64,000 nt of DNA from Oreohelix idahoensis (Eukaryota > Mollusca > Gastropoda > Stylommatophora > Oreohelicidae). The notes under the pieces were generated by a model. That model was not told the origin of the DNA and ran no database searches. It was given only the letters and a program-made list of their open reading frames with translations. Positions 11,587-21,474 of the stretch are shown in pieces (the first letter of the stretch is position 1; every line of letters begins with the position of its first letter). A program made the translations under genes and the position numbers. The stretch spans positions 186,001-250,000 of the forward strand of contig JAMPIV010012266.1 in the NCBI GenBank assembly GCA_024509875.1, read 5' to 3'.

Positions 11587-12675
11587 ATACTAATTGAAAA
11601 CGTAAATGAACATAAAACTCTAGGTCTAACTGTTGACCAGCACCTAAGTTGACGTAGTCAGCGCTTAAACATGTTACAGGTGCCCAAGCCCAGGCTAGAT
11701 TTGTCCAAGAAGAGCTTGGCTTACTCAGCTGCTCATCTTTGGAAAATCTTCCACATGACCTGAAAAACTTGCACAGTCCCTACTCATATAATCGTAGACT
11801 GTTCAAATACTTTATGAGTGCAGATTATATTTCTCAATTATTTTCTAATATACCGTATGGAGGGTCTGATGATCTAGTTTTTCATTTTAATATACCTTAC
11901 ATCTTAATTGTAATCAGATACTGTAAATGTATACTTTATACTACTTATAATGTTGCATCGCCATTAAATTAATACTTTAAGTATGTTGGAGAATGTCTGG
12001 ATAACTAGCAATAAAAGATGAGTAAGAGGAAGGGCAAAATGCAAGACGGGCCTATATGCACGATTCTCATCTATCAGTCAATACCCTTTACCTCCCTAAG
12101 GAGCATAGGTCATAAAGCTGGATCTCGTATAGTGGAGGCGTCAACAATTCACTCCATGTGGCAGTATCTGCTTGGAACTCGAAGCTGCTCACCTGTGGGA
12201 ACATTTTCCGCATGCGCTGACAATACACGAAGTCCCTGGTCATTCAACAGCAGATTTCCAATATTTCACGAGTTCTTGTTATATGCCACTTTAATCTGAT
12301 TATTTTTCAAATGATGTCTAATTTACTGAATGAATGGTTTAGATTATGTTTGTTTGTATGTTTGTTGTTGTTGATTTTATTATTATTATTTTTTTTTAAT
12401 TTTTAAATTTAAAAATGTGTTTTTTTTTATTTTTTATTTATTTTTTATTTATTTAACATACTCAAATTTGATTATGACTGGATATTACAAATGTATGTTA
12501 TTATTTTACCTTGATAATGTTGTATGCTTAAATAATGCTCAAAATACATGTGCGATTGAAAGGAAACAGTATGCAAGATGACAGAGTATGCAAGATGACA
12601 GAGAGTGGAAGGGCAGAATGTAAGACGGGCCTGAGTGCCCAATTCTTAACCCTTTGAAAATAAAGTTCGTTCGTT
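11587..12675 (+). pseudogene. Internally deleted LINE remnant(s) of the (TTCG)n-tailed family
   Basis: 11600-11650 translates to an ENVNEHKTLGL-like stretch followed by DQHLS, the same block as in the reverse-strand LINE at 60991-62400. It then jumps directly to the equivalent of its 3' coding end (shared TCAAATAC...ATGAGTGCAGATTATAT near 11795-11829), so several hundred bases are deleted. The 3' UTR signature AAGGGCAAAATGCAAGACGG occurs near 12035 and again as AAGGGCAGAATG...GACGGGCCTG near 12610-12630. The second ends CCCTTTGAAAATAAAGTTCG plus (TTCG)n at 12661-12675. Two overlapping or tandem copies are likely. Confidence 0.75.
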
Positions 12676-12689
12676 CGTCCGTTCTCTCT

Positions 12690-13180
12690 CTCTTATATCA
12701 TTCATGTGTTTCACACAGTGAATTACTTTTGTTGTACGGTGCAGAGAATGCCGGAGAGTAACATCAAAGGAAATGTCCAAACTGTCCTCCTTCCACACAA
12801 CCTGCCTAAGGAATATTCTTCTAATTTTCTGGCCGAACACCATCACCAACCAAAAACTGCTAACTCGGGGCCATCAAGAAGATATTCGCACCATTACAGC
12901 AGGTAGATACTGGCATTGGGTTGGCCATATCTTCAGAAGAGACCCTGACACCATCACTAGACATGCCATGCTATGGACTCGAGGGAAAACGAAAGTGAGG
13001 CCGGCCAAAAGCTACCTGGCAGAGAAATTTGGAGGCAGAGATACACAGCATGAACCAGAGCTGGGGCACACAGGATGACTGCCAACAGAGCAAAATGAAG
13101 ATGTTTGTTGCTGCCCTACAAGACGCCACCGGGCGTGACGGTCACTGATTGCTTTGTAAGCCAAAGAGAGACCAAAGAAG
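12690..13180 (+). pseudogene. LINE C-terminal fragment
   Basis: In two frames (12706-12906 and 12773-13078) the sequence encodes a post-RT LINE C-terminus: FHTTCLRNILLIFWPNTITN, LTRGHQEDI, WHWVGHIFRRDPDTITRHA and a degenerate basic GKTKVRPAKS. The 3' part ends in a stretch related to 63805-64000 (GACGCCAC...GGGCGTGA...CACTGATTGCTTTG). Frameshifted and non-functional. Confidence 0.75.
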
Positions 13181-13199
13181 AAGAGTCAATTAATCATAT

Positions 13200-13612
13200 C
13201 CTTGACATCCCTGCGCATCAATGACCTCCCACAAACATGTCCCAAGTCCTTCTGTCACGTGCCATCAGCTTCAAGTTTTTCTACTTCCTCGTCATTTTCA
13301 TTTCAGTCTCCAGTTCTCTTTTCCATATGTCGGCCTATTTCTGCGTCTCTGACCCTGGGCATTACAGAACGAGACTTTCTGGTAATGCTATCAACAGGTT
13401 TCCTCATGTAACCTCAGTGTGTATCCTCAGTGTGTATCCTCAGTGTGTATCCTCAGTGTGTATCCTTTCTATCTCCGCCGCCTTCTTTTAATCTCTTGCT
13501 CTAGTGGCACTTGTCTGGTTCTTGTCATCGGTTTCACATTGGTGACCTTGTCATACCACTGCAATCCTTCTATTCTATGCAAGCATCAATTATCAATACA
13601 ACAATGACTCGT
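13200..13612 (-). pseudogene. LINE C-terminal fragment with a short tandem repeat
   Basis: On the minus strand this parallels the C-terminal region of the LINE at 55255-56335, with the shared landmarks CTGTCACGTGCCATCA, AATGCTATCAACAGGTTTCC, TCTAGTGGCACTTGTCTGG and CCTTGTCATACCA. Near 13415-13465 the unit TGTGTATCCTCAG is repeated about four times, where the 55.5-kb copy has a single CTCAGTGTGTGTCC. Frames are broken. Confidence 0.75.
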
Positions 13613-13614
13613 TC

Positions 13615-14640
13615 TAACCGATAGGACATGGTCAATAGCGTACGCGGCACACTACATGAGGTGTTTAAATGGTGCGAGGAAACCGGCTCCAAAGTCAATC
13701 CCAACAAAGCCTGTGTACTGTGGTGCTCATTGAACAACTCCATACTGAAAGCAGATCTTCCAGACATTACTTTCAGTGGGCAGAAAATTGAAAGGCAAGA
13801 CAAGCTGAAATACCTCGGAATAACATTCGATCGCGGGTTATCATACAAGTACCATGTTGATCTAATCATACAGAAGTGCAACAGAGGTCTGGCAGCCCTA
13901 AAAACAATGGCCGCAGCGCACGTGGAGCAGAGACTACTGTTTCTCTTGTATCATCAGCTATTATAGTCATGTCAGTCATCGAGTTTGGTCTGGCAATACT
14001 CACGCTGTCAATGTGAACGACTGGAGCGCATTCAAAATGAAGGCATGTTTATAGTCTTGAGCTGTACGCGAGATACCCCCTACTGTACCATGCGGTACAT
14101 GCTTGGTTTACTGTCAATTAGATCCAGATATGCGATGTCTCAGGTAAGAACGTATTTGTGAGTAATCATAGATAAAAGACATCCCCTGCATGGGGACATA
14201 GCTGACATCAAATGAGCAAGAATAAACAGCGGGATGTCATGGATGGCGCAGGCAGCGGCAACGATTAGACCGGTGTCGACAGTTGAAAATATATTCAAGG
14301 AGGAAGAGTGGAGTAAGTCAGATGAGAGCTGGATGAACTACCAGCTAGTCACTATCAGCCTTGGCAAACAGTGCAGAACTTGGGCCAATAGGAGGACAGA
14401 GCTGGAAATTGATCAGTTGATAAATTATCATGCTGGGGATGATAATGCCATTGTGTACACACTATTCGTGGGTATGGACGTATGAGAGGACGCGTTCGGC
14501 GTGTATACAACCAGTGCGCAACAGGAACAATTACCATTCATACCCTTCGACATTTGCTGAGGGTGGATGAGCACCTATGGGTTTTCCCGGTGTGTAGTGA
14601 CGTCGATTCTGACCAACACTAACAATAACTGACTCGGATA
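13615..14640 (+). pseudogene. LINE remnant, possibly of an RNase H-bearing clade
   Basis: The open frame 13628-13966 encodes the end of an RT domain and thumb: FKWCEETGSKVNPNKACVLW, KLKYLGITFDRGLSY and LIIQKCNRGLAALK. After frameshifts, the frame at 14234-14485 gives a SWMAQAAATIR...EEWSKSDESW stretch that in related LINEs separates RT from RNase H. The following VYTTSGAQQEQ-like translation near 14495 could be a decayed RNase H start; I cannot confirm catalytic residues. Several frameshifts and stops. Confidence 0.6.
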
Positions 14641-15260
14641 TACAGAAAGTTGATAGCACCTTATCACAGAAAGACTGCCTCAGCAGAAACTCCAGGTGAA
14701 GGACCACATGAAATGTTCCAAACAGTTTAGTTATTTACATACAGCAACTGTGGGTGGTCAGTTCCTCCAAATTTTTCTGGTAATGTTCACTGTTTTTGGT
14801 ATGCTAGGTCTTCTGAGGCACAGGCTAGATCTGAAGTAAGTTCATTCCCACTGCCTTGAAAGAAAGGTTTGTAGATGGTTCGAAACCTGGTCGAGTCACG
14901 CTCCAGTCTACACACCTGTAAACATGGGTACCACACTCTGCTCTTGAGACAAGGAAGACAAAGGCATCGTGGAAGGGAAATGGTTATCCCGATCTCATAA
15001 AGCTGAAACGTAATATACATGAAGTCTCTAACCCCTCTGTTGCGCACATATTTGCGCACGGATTACGCATACATAGGTAAAATGTATTTATTTGTCTGAT
15101 AAAAATATATTTATCTTTGAATGCACGTTTTTCGGTCTAAAGGGACACAACTCAGATTAGGCGATGGGTATTCATTCTGTGAGTTATCGCTCCTTGTTCG
15201 TTCCTGAAAGTCGAACTCGGCGGAGGAATTTAGACTTACTTTAATCTATTCTGTGTTTGG
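14641..15260. other. Unassigned DNA, 5' flank of LTR element A
   Basis: Nothing recognised. It ends in TTAGG, the target duplication of the LTR element that follows. Confidence 0.5.
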
Positions 15261-16140
15261 TTAGGTGTCGTGAAATATTCTAATCCACATATATAAATTA
15301 TTAGGTAAATATAAAGCCTAACAAATAAAATTAATAAAGAGAAGAGCAATGGGAAAATAACAGTGCTGTCACAAAGAATGTACTCGAAATCCCCCTTGTT
15401 TTCTGCTTCGTCTGCAAATTGTAACGCTTTCACGTTGATATAAAAGCTTACTGTATTATTACCCGCCTTCTTCAATGAAACGTGTGCTGCATTTCTAAGA
15501 AAAACATTGAGACGTACTGCGTAATGACCTAAATTAATCCTAACATTAATTATACTGCGTTACCAAAACGAACGAACAGATGGACAAAAGGATAAAGAGA
15601 GAGGGGAGGGCTGAAAATCAGGAACGCATGCAACACGCGTCGCGCGATACACAAATGCTGCCATCACGCGTGTAAGTCTACATGCACTAATTTTTTTTCA
15701 GACGGACAGTGATAAAATACACTACCCTTTCCCAGAGTTAGGTTTATAAATCAAAAAAAAAACTCTTATTAGAAAAGATAACATTAGATGGGTTTACGGT
15801 TGAAAACATAACAGTACCCAGACAGCACATCTTCGAAACAGGAGGTAGAAGAAATTGCATATTTTGAACGCAGCCACGTAGCTCCTTTAAATTTGTATTT
15901 TTGGGTTCCTTAGGGCTTGCTGACAAATAATATGTAAAACGTTACGCAAATAGTCCAGGAATTAATAAATTATACCCAAAATAAAATATTGGGGGTGCCT
16001 GACAGCATAAAATCATTTCTGCTCATAAGATTTTTTTTTTAACGTGTTTGAAAAAAATTTACGTTACAGAAATAGCCTACCATGTAAACTCCAAATTGAT
16101 TGGAGCGCAACAAATGAAAGCCTAACCACGATTGGTCGGG

Positions 16141-16149
16141 CTATAAATA
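16141..16149 (+). promoter_or_regulatory. Candidate TATA box in the 5' LTR
   Basis: CTATAAATA lies in a GC-richer context (CGGGCTATAAATACTATC) and is conserved in all three family A LTRs. A transcription start near 16170 is inferred from spacing only. Confidence 0.5.
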
Positions 16150-16324
16150 CTATCTTGGTTGTTAGGGGAAACGGGGAAAGGTAACATTTTTTCAAACACT
16201 TGTCGAAACGGGGCTCATTGGTCAGACTCGCTGATATACACACTTGGGAGCGTTAGTTCGAAACCACTTGTTTAAATAAGATTGATAAAGCATCAGTGCG
16301 TTGAAGCCAGCTTATATTTGGCTA

Positions 16325-16330
16325 AATAAA
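16325..16330 (+). terminator. Candidate polyadenylation signal in LTR A
   Basis: AATAAA, about 155 bp after the inferred start and about 92 bp before the splice-like junction. It would be skipped in the 5' LTR and used in the 3' LTR copy (22533-22538). Confidence 0.45.
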
Positions 16331-17296
16331 AGCCTGGAAGATAAGCAGATGGGAATTTGTGCCAGTTTGTGCCAGAATTCATTGCTAATCAACGTATCTG
16401 TGTTTATTCGTATGAATTGTGGGACAGTGGTCTTGATGGTACTGAGCAGCACCTAGTCAGAGCTTTGCTGAATCCAGTGTCGGACAGCATACTCCTTGGT
16501 CCTTTTAGCTATCAGTGAGGTGTCTCCAGAGCCCAGAGGAGAATTCGAGCAGAGGAGTCCTTTCCTGCCGCCATCACGCCAGATAAGCTAACTTGGCCAG
16601 CTGAGCTCAACATTATGTCCCCTCATCTTGAACTGACTTTGTAAAATTAACATTAAGAGGGGAATTTACTTGTCTTAAAATCAGGAACTGTGAACATCTC
16701 CAATACTAGTCCCTAAAGACAAACTATTGAAGTCATGATGACAAATACCAACAGAGCTTGAACAAAACAAAACCAGTATTACCTCATTTTACTACTACAC
16801 AACTGACACACATAGAACATTTGTAATAATATATGTCACTACAATATTCATATTAAATACATTCTGTACATAACTTGTAATTTAAATTGATTGTGATTCC
16901 TGGTTCCCTTGTAGTTGAATCAGGACACATATTCATTCATGCCAGTAATGAATACATATTGTTATTTGAAAAGTTACGAGTGACTTCTTTAAGATATTCT
17001 CATAGAGTGTTATATGTATGTGAGTGTCACAGTGTTGTTATGAGTAGTGGATTAAATTAAATTGTTTATCTGTCTGTTGTTGTGACTTACACTTCATCAT
17101 ACACATACCCTAGACACATAACGTAGCATCACACTATTCCAGAATAATTCTGACTGAGATATAGAGATATGTGGTAGCAAGTAAGGTTATCTATAATACA
17201 CTACTCTTAATAGATATAGATACCTTCACAGCTGATCTCAGTCAGTACACTAAGTCCCCTATAAATATTTATAACATCCCACTTCACCACATATAT

Positions 17297-17316
17297 TGGG
17301 GTCTCGCTCTTGGGAT
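17297..17316 (+). other. Candidate primer-binding site of element A
   Basis: Five bases after the LTR, TGGGGTCTCGCTCTTGGGAT begins with the TGG expected opposite a tRNA CCA end. It resembles, with mismatches and one extra base, the complement of a proline tRNA 3' end. The tRNA assignment is tentative. Confidence 0.4.
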
Positions 17317-17493
17317 TTTGAATCTTTCACTATTAAAAATATTGGGGGTAATTCACTTCAGGGAATATAAGAATTAAAAGGTATCCTTGGGTGGAATAAA
17401 ATAAGGTTGAGCTCACGGTGCCTGTGTTGTCCATTATATATATTTAGAATTTGAATTGTTGGTTAGACATTGTAGAAATTTACATGATAGACA

Positions 17494-19506
17494 ATGGCGG
17501 ACCTGGCCAAATTTCGATCTGCTGCTGTTCAGACTGCAAAAGAGTTAGGATTAGATGGGCAAGTTATGGTTGCCTATGTTACTACGGAATGTGACAAATT
17601 TATTGAACGCGAAGAAAGAAGGTTTGAAGCCGAAAGAAAGTTAGAGGCTGACAGGGAAATTAAGAAGTTACAATTTGAAGCTGAGGCTGAGACTAAGAGG
17701 TTGCAGATTGAGGCTGAGGCTAAGAAATTGGAAGCAGAAGAAAGAAGATTGACTGCAGAAAGAGAAGACAGGAAATTAGCTGCAGAGAGGGAAGCAGAAA
17801 AGGAGGAGAAAAGATTACAAAGGGAACATGAATTACGACTAAGGGAGTTTGAGTTTCAAGGCCATGCTCCTGAAAATGGTGCCAGTCCCTTTGCCTCTGA
17901 TGCTACGGTTACTCAAGGAGCCTCAACCTCAGCTATGAATTTTCATTTAGATCATTTTGTTGAGAAAGACGATGATATAGAGAGCTACCTGAATAGGTAT
18001 GAGCTATTAGCTACCACGTATGGGTTAGAGAGAGAAAGGTGGAGCTTAAAGTTATCTCAGGGACTTCGTGGGGCAGCTTATGAAGTTTTTGCAAAAATGA
18101 GCAGAGGTGATCAGGAAAATTATGACATGCTAAAGCAGGCTCTTTTGTTAAGGTATGAAAAGAATGCAGAGTTTTACAGGAAAAAATTTAGGAATGCTAA
18201 ACTACTGTCAGGTGAAACCTATCACCAGTTCTCTGCACGAATAGAGACATACTTGGAGAAATGGACTTCTCTGGGGAAAACCCAAGATCTTAAGGAAATG
18301 GTCCTTATAGAGCAACTAAGAGAGTCCATGGCTCCAGACCTGAGAAAGTTTCTCATGGAACAAGGTGCAGAGAGGCTGGGTGAGTTGCTAAATGTTGCTG
18401 AAAGGTATCAAGCAGCTCAAGCAGAGGTAACAGGTAATAAAAAGAAACAGGTGGACAACTTTAGGGCACCACAGAACTTTAATAAATTTGATCCTAAGGA
18501 TCAAAATAAAGGTAAGCACCAATTTGATAGGCCACGGTATGACAATAAAAATAAATTCCCACAATTCGATGAAAGGAAATATAATGAAAGAAAATCTTTC
18601 AACCAAGGAAAAAGGTGGTGTAAGAATTGTCAGATGGACAATCATGACACTGACCGTTGCAGAAGGAAACCTGTGTATATGGCAACCCTTCAGGTCAGGT
18701 CGACCTCAAGACAGGAGGAGGATATTATGTTAGATACCACTCCAGAAGAGATGAGGAAGGCACAGGCTGGGGATAAAACACTCAAGCCTTGTTTCAGAAA
18801 ATTGTCAACTTGTCATACAACTCCAGGCAAGGGAGATTTTTACATGAAAAACAAGTTGATGTATAGGAAGACTGGAGCTAGATCCAAAGGTCACGGACAG
18901 CTGGTTCTTCCAAAAAGATACAGGACAGAATTAATAAGGAGCCTACATGTGAAACCAGATGGGGACCATGAGAAAATAGGTACCATCATTCAAAAGGTGG
19001 CTCACAATTATTATTGGCCCAAAGCAAGATGGGACATTGAGAATTTTGTAGAAAGGTGTAGCATAGCACATGAGGGAACACCCACAAGTGGGAACATGGA
19101 TCAGGACCTGGACACGCCATGGGGCAAAATCAGGCCTAACAATAAAAGGAAAAATAAATTTGATAAAGTGGACCAAATGGAATGGGAAGCCCCTTTTCAC
19201 GGACAAGCTTCACTTAACTGTTTTACAATGGCCACTATGCGGAGAGTGCAAAAAGATGTCTTACCCCAGGATAAGCCGAAAATCCCTCAATCGGACTTAA
19301 ACAAACTGGAGGAAGAAGATGTAGAGAGGAAATCTCTCATCAAGAATTTTAAGTGGGGAGGAAACCCCAGGAAAAGAAAAATTGGTAGCGGTCGTTTTGT
19401 GAATGATAATTCTGGGAGGAAAAATCATCACTATAAAGCTTCGAGTGGAAGAGACCATACCGGTGCATGGACAAATAGGTCCACACAATTAAAGGTCCAT
19501 ATGTAG
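17494..19506 (+). CDS. gag: Element A ORF1: gag with zinc knuckle fused to an integrase HHCC fragment
   Basis: 670 codons starting at an ATG about 200 bp after the LTR. Residues about 15-130 are a highly charged Glu/Lys/Arg-rich coiled coil with repeated EAE and ERR motifs. Residues about 150-310 look like a retrotransposon capsid region. A CCHC zinc knuckle (C-X2-C-X4-H-X4-C, CKNCQMDNHDTDRC) lies near residue 375. Without any protease (no D-S/T-G motif) the frame passes to a pre-integrase LHVKPDGDHEK...NYYWP...FVERC stretch near 483-522. This is the HHCC zinc-binding module of integrase, but its final CxxC is broken (CSIAH). The 150 residues that follow have no D,D35E core. The frame ends in TAG and overlaps ORF2 homology by about 28 bp in another frame. 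Confidence 0.88.
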   Translation: MADLAKFRSAAVQTAKELGLDGQVMVAYVTTECDKFIEREERRFEAERKLEADREIKKLQFEAEAETKRLQIEAEAKKLEAEERRLTAEREDRKLAAEREAEKEEKRLQREHELRLREFEFQGHAPENGASPFASDATVTQGASTSAMNFHLDHFVEKDDDIESYLNRYELLATTYGLERERWSLKLSQGLRGAAYEVFAKMSRGDQENYDMLKQALLLRYEKNAEFYRKKFRNAKLLSGETYHQFSARIETYLEKWTSLGKTQDLKEMVLIEQLRESMAPDLRKFLMEQGAERLGELLNVAERYQAAQAEVTGNKKKQVDNFRAPQNFNKFDPKDQNKGKHQFDRPRYDNKNKFPQFDERKYNERKSFNQGKRWCKNCQMDNHDTDRCRRKPVYMATLQVRSTSRQEEDIMLDTTPEEMRKAQAGDKTLKPCFRKLSTCHTTPGKGDFYMKNKLMYRKTGARSKGHGQLVLPKRYRTELIRSLHVKPDGDHEKIGTIIQKVAHNYYWPKARWDIENFVERCSIAHEGTPTSGNMDQDLDTPWGKIRPNNKRKNKFDKVDQMEWEAPFHGQASLNCFTMATMRRVQKDVLPQDKPKIPQSDLNKLEEEDVERKSLIKNFKWGGNPRKRKIGSGRFVNDNSGRKNHHYKASSGRDHTGAWTNRSTQLKVHM

Positions 19507-19508
19507 CT

Positions 19509-21407
19509 TTGTTAAGAACGTGGACTGATGAAAAGGCAGAGGAAAACATTACATCTTCATACCAATATGTGAATGAGCTGACCACTCGGTTGAAAACTGG
19601 CTGGAAACTTGCCAATGAAAATTTGAAACAAGCCAGGAAGAAACATGCTGCCTATTATAACAGGAAGGCGAAAGACAGAAATTTGGCTGTGGGAGAGAAA
19701 GTACTGCTTCTTTTGCCTGGGAGTCAGAATAAGTTACAAATTGGATGGCAGGGTCCATATACAGTTTTAGAGAAGGTGTCTAGAACAAATTATAAGATAG
19801 ATAAGAAGGGGAAAGAAAAAATCTATCATGTGAATCTCCTGAAGAAATATTTGGAAAGAGAACATCAGGAAGAGACACACTTGTTGACCTTGTCCATCGC
19901 CATGGAGATGAAAAAGGAACCACTTTCATCATTTGAATATCCATTACACCCCTGTGAGACAGCAGCACAGGTGAAAATCAGTACACATTTAACGAAAACT
20001 CAGAAAGAGAGAGTGCAACAGGTTCTAAATAATCATGCAGAGGTGTTAACAGACCGACCAGGGCATACAAACCTATTGGAATATGATATGAAACTGATAG
20101 ACCCCACACCTGTCTGTATGAAACCATATTCGATTCCGTTTGCTAAGGAGAAAGCTTTGAAGGAAGAGATAGAATATCTGTTGAAGGAAGGAATTATTTC
20201 GCACAGTGAGTCTTCGTATAGTTCCGGTGTTGTACTCTTAAGGAAGCCCTCTGGAGAACATAGACTCTGTATAGATTACAGGAGACTGAATGCTATTACA
20301 GAAGGACAGGTGGATCCATTGCCGGATACAAATCAGCTGTTTGCCAGACTAAATAAAGCTAAATATTTCTCAAAAGTGGATCTGAGTAAAGGATACTATC
20401 AGATTCCAGTAAAGCCTGAGGTTAGACCATACCTAGCTTTTAGTACCTCAGAAGGACACTATGAGTTTAATAGATTGCCATTTGGATTGAAGAATGCGCC
20501 TAGTGTCTTCTCTAGAATGATGAGAAAATTATTGGATCCTCTGAATAATCCCTGTATAACAAATTTTATGGATGATATCCTTATAGCAACAGAAACATTT
20601 GAGGAACACATTGACTCTCTGAACATGCTGTTTGATCGACTTAGGGAGGCAAATTTAACAGCCCGACCAACCAAATGTTGCGTTGGATGTAAAGAATTGG
20701 AATTTTTGGGACACACAGTTTATCAGGGAAATATGACCCCTGACCCAAAGAATTTAGAAAAACTACAGAAAGCCCCGAGACCACAAACCAAGAAGGACGT
20801 GAGATCCTTTGTCTCATTATGTGGTTTCTACCAGAAGTATATCAAGAACTTTAATTCCATATGTGCACCGTTAACTGAATTGACACGTAAAGGACTTCCA
20901 GATCGCATTACATGGACACCACAATGTGAAATGACTTACCAAGAATTGAAGGAAAAGCTCACAAGTAAACCCATTTTGAAATTACCTGACTTAAGTCAAG
21001 AATTCATAGTAAGGACGGATGCAAGTAATATTGGGTTAGGTGCAACTCTACTACAGAAATCAGATGCATTGGATGGGGAATTAAGCCCAGTGGCATATGC
21101 TAGCAGAAAGTTGAATAAAGCTGAAATCAACTACTCAACTAGCGAAAAAGAATGTCTTGCAGTAATATGGGCAATAAAGAAATTCAATATTTATCTATAT
21201 GGGAAGGCATTTAAGTTGCAAACAGATCACAAACCTTTATCGTTTCTAGCACAGGCTAAGCATGAGAACTCTAGGTTACTCCGATGGTCTTTACTTCTGG
21301 CTCCATATAATTTTAGCATTGAGTATATATCTGGGAAAACCAATTTGGGAGCGGATTTTTTAAGCCGCCATCCGTGTGATGAGAATCACCGTAAACCCCA
21401 GAAATAA
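19509..21407 (+). CDS. pol: Element A ORF2: integrase C-terminus, reverse transcriptase, RNase H
   Basis: 632 codons from a TTG; homology in this frame already begins near 19479 (a KGPYVALLR stretch), so the true start is unclear and frameshifting from ORF1 is possible. Residues about 1-110 are the integrase C-terminal arm with a GPY/F motif (IGWQGPYTVLE near residue 82). The reverse transcriptase runs from about 175 to 400, with DLSKGYYQIP, NRLPFGLKNAP and the catalytic FMDD near residues 353-356. RNase H follows from about 500, with VRTDASN, SEKECLAVIWA and TDHKPL. This integrase-RT-RH order is opposite to classical Ty3/gypsy. RT and RH look intact; the integrase core is absent. Confidence 0.92.
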   Translation: MLRTWTDEKAEENITSSYQYVNELTTRLKTGWKLANENLKQARKKHAAYYNRKAKDRNLAVGEKVLLLLPGSQNKLQIGWQGPYTVLEKVSRTNYKIDKKGKEKIYHVNLLKKYLEREHQEETHLLTLSIAMEMKKEPLSSFEYPLHPCETAAQVKISTHLTKTQKERVQQVLNNHAEVLTDRPGHTNLLEYDMKLIDPTPVCMKPYSIPFAKEKALKEEIEYLLKEGIISHSESSYSSGVVLLRKPSGEHRLCIDYRRLNAITEGQVDPLPDTNQLFARLNKAKYFSKVDLSKGYYQIPVKPEVRPYLAFSTSEGHYEFNRLPFGLKNAPSVFSRMMRKLLDPLNNPCITNFMDDILIATETFEEHIDSLNMLFDRLREANLTARPTKCCVGCKELEFLGHTVYQGNMTPDPKNLEKLQKAPRPQTKKDVRSFVSLCGFYQKYIKNFNSICAPLTELTRKGLPDRITWTPQCEMTYQELKEKLTSKPILKLPDLSQEFIVRTDASNIGLGATLLQKSDALDGELSPVAYASRKLNKAEINYSTSEKECLAVIWAIKKFNIYLYGKAFKLQTDHKPLSFLAQAKHENSRLLRWSLLLAPYNFSIEYISGKTNLGADFLSRHPCDENHRKPQK

Positions 21408-21463
21408 TAATAAATTTCTCTATGTGTATATAGAATAAAGGACTGACATATAATGTCTGTTTT

Positions 21464-21474
21464 AAGAGGGGAGG
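21464..21474 (+). other. Polypurine tract of element A
   Basis: AAGAGGGGAGG directly abuts the TG of the 3' LTR, as expected for the plus-strand primer. Confidence 0.85.

Larger units (their letters stand above)
15266..17291 (+). repeat. 5' LTR of element A
   Basis: 2026 bp, TGTCGTG...CACCACA. It lacks the 386-bp segment present in the solo LTR; the junction is at 16421/16422. TATA-like CTATAAATA is at 16141-16149 and AATAAA at 16325-16330. On this reading U3 is about 900 bp, R about 180 bp and U5 about 940 bp, which is unusually long. Confidence 0.95.

Noticed and set aside
21408..21474. Possible env frame after RNase H in element A (and 48343-49395 in element B)
   Set aside because: No frame of useful length and no signal peptide or membrane segment; both are retrotransposons without env.
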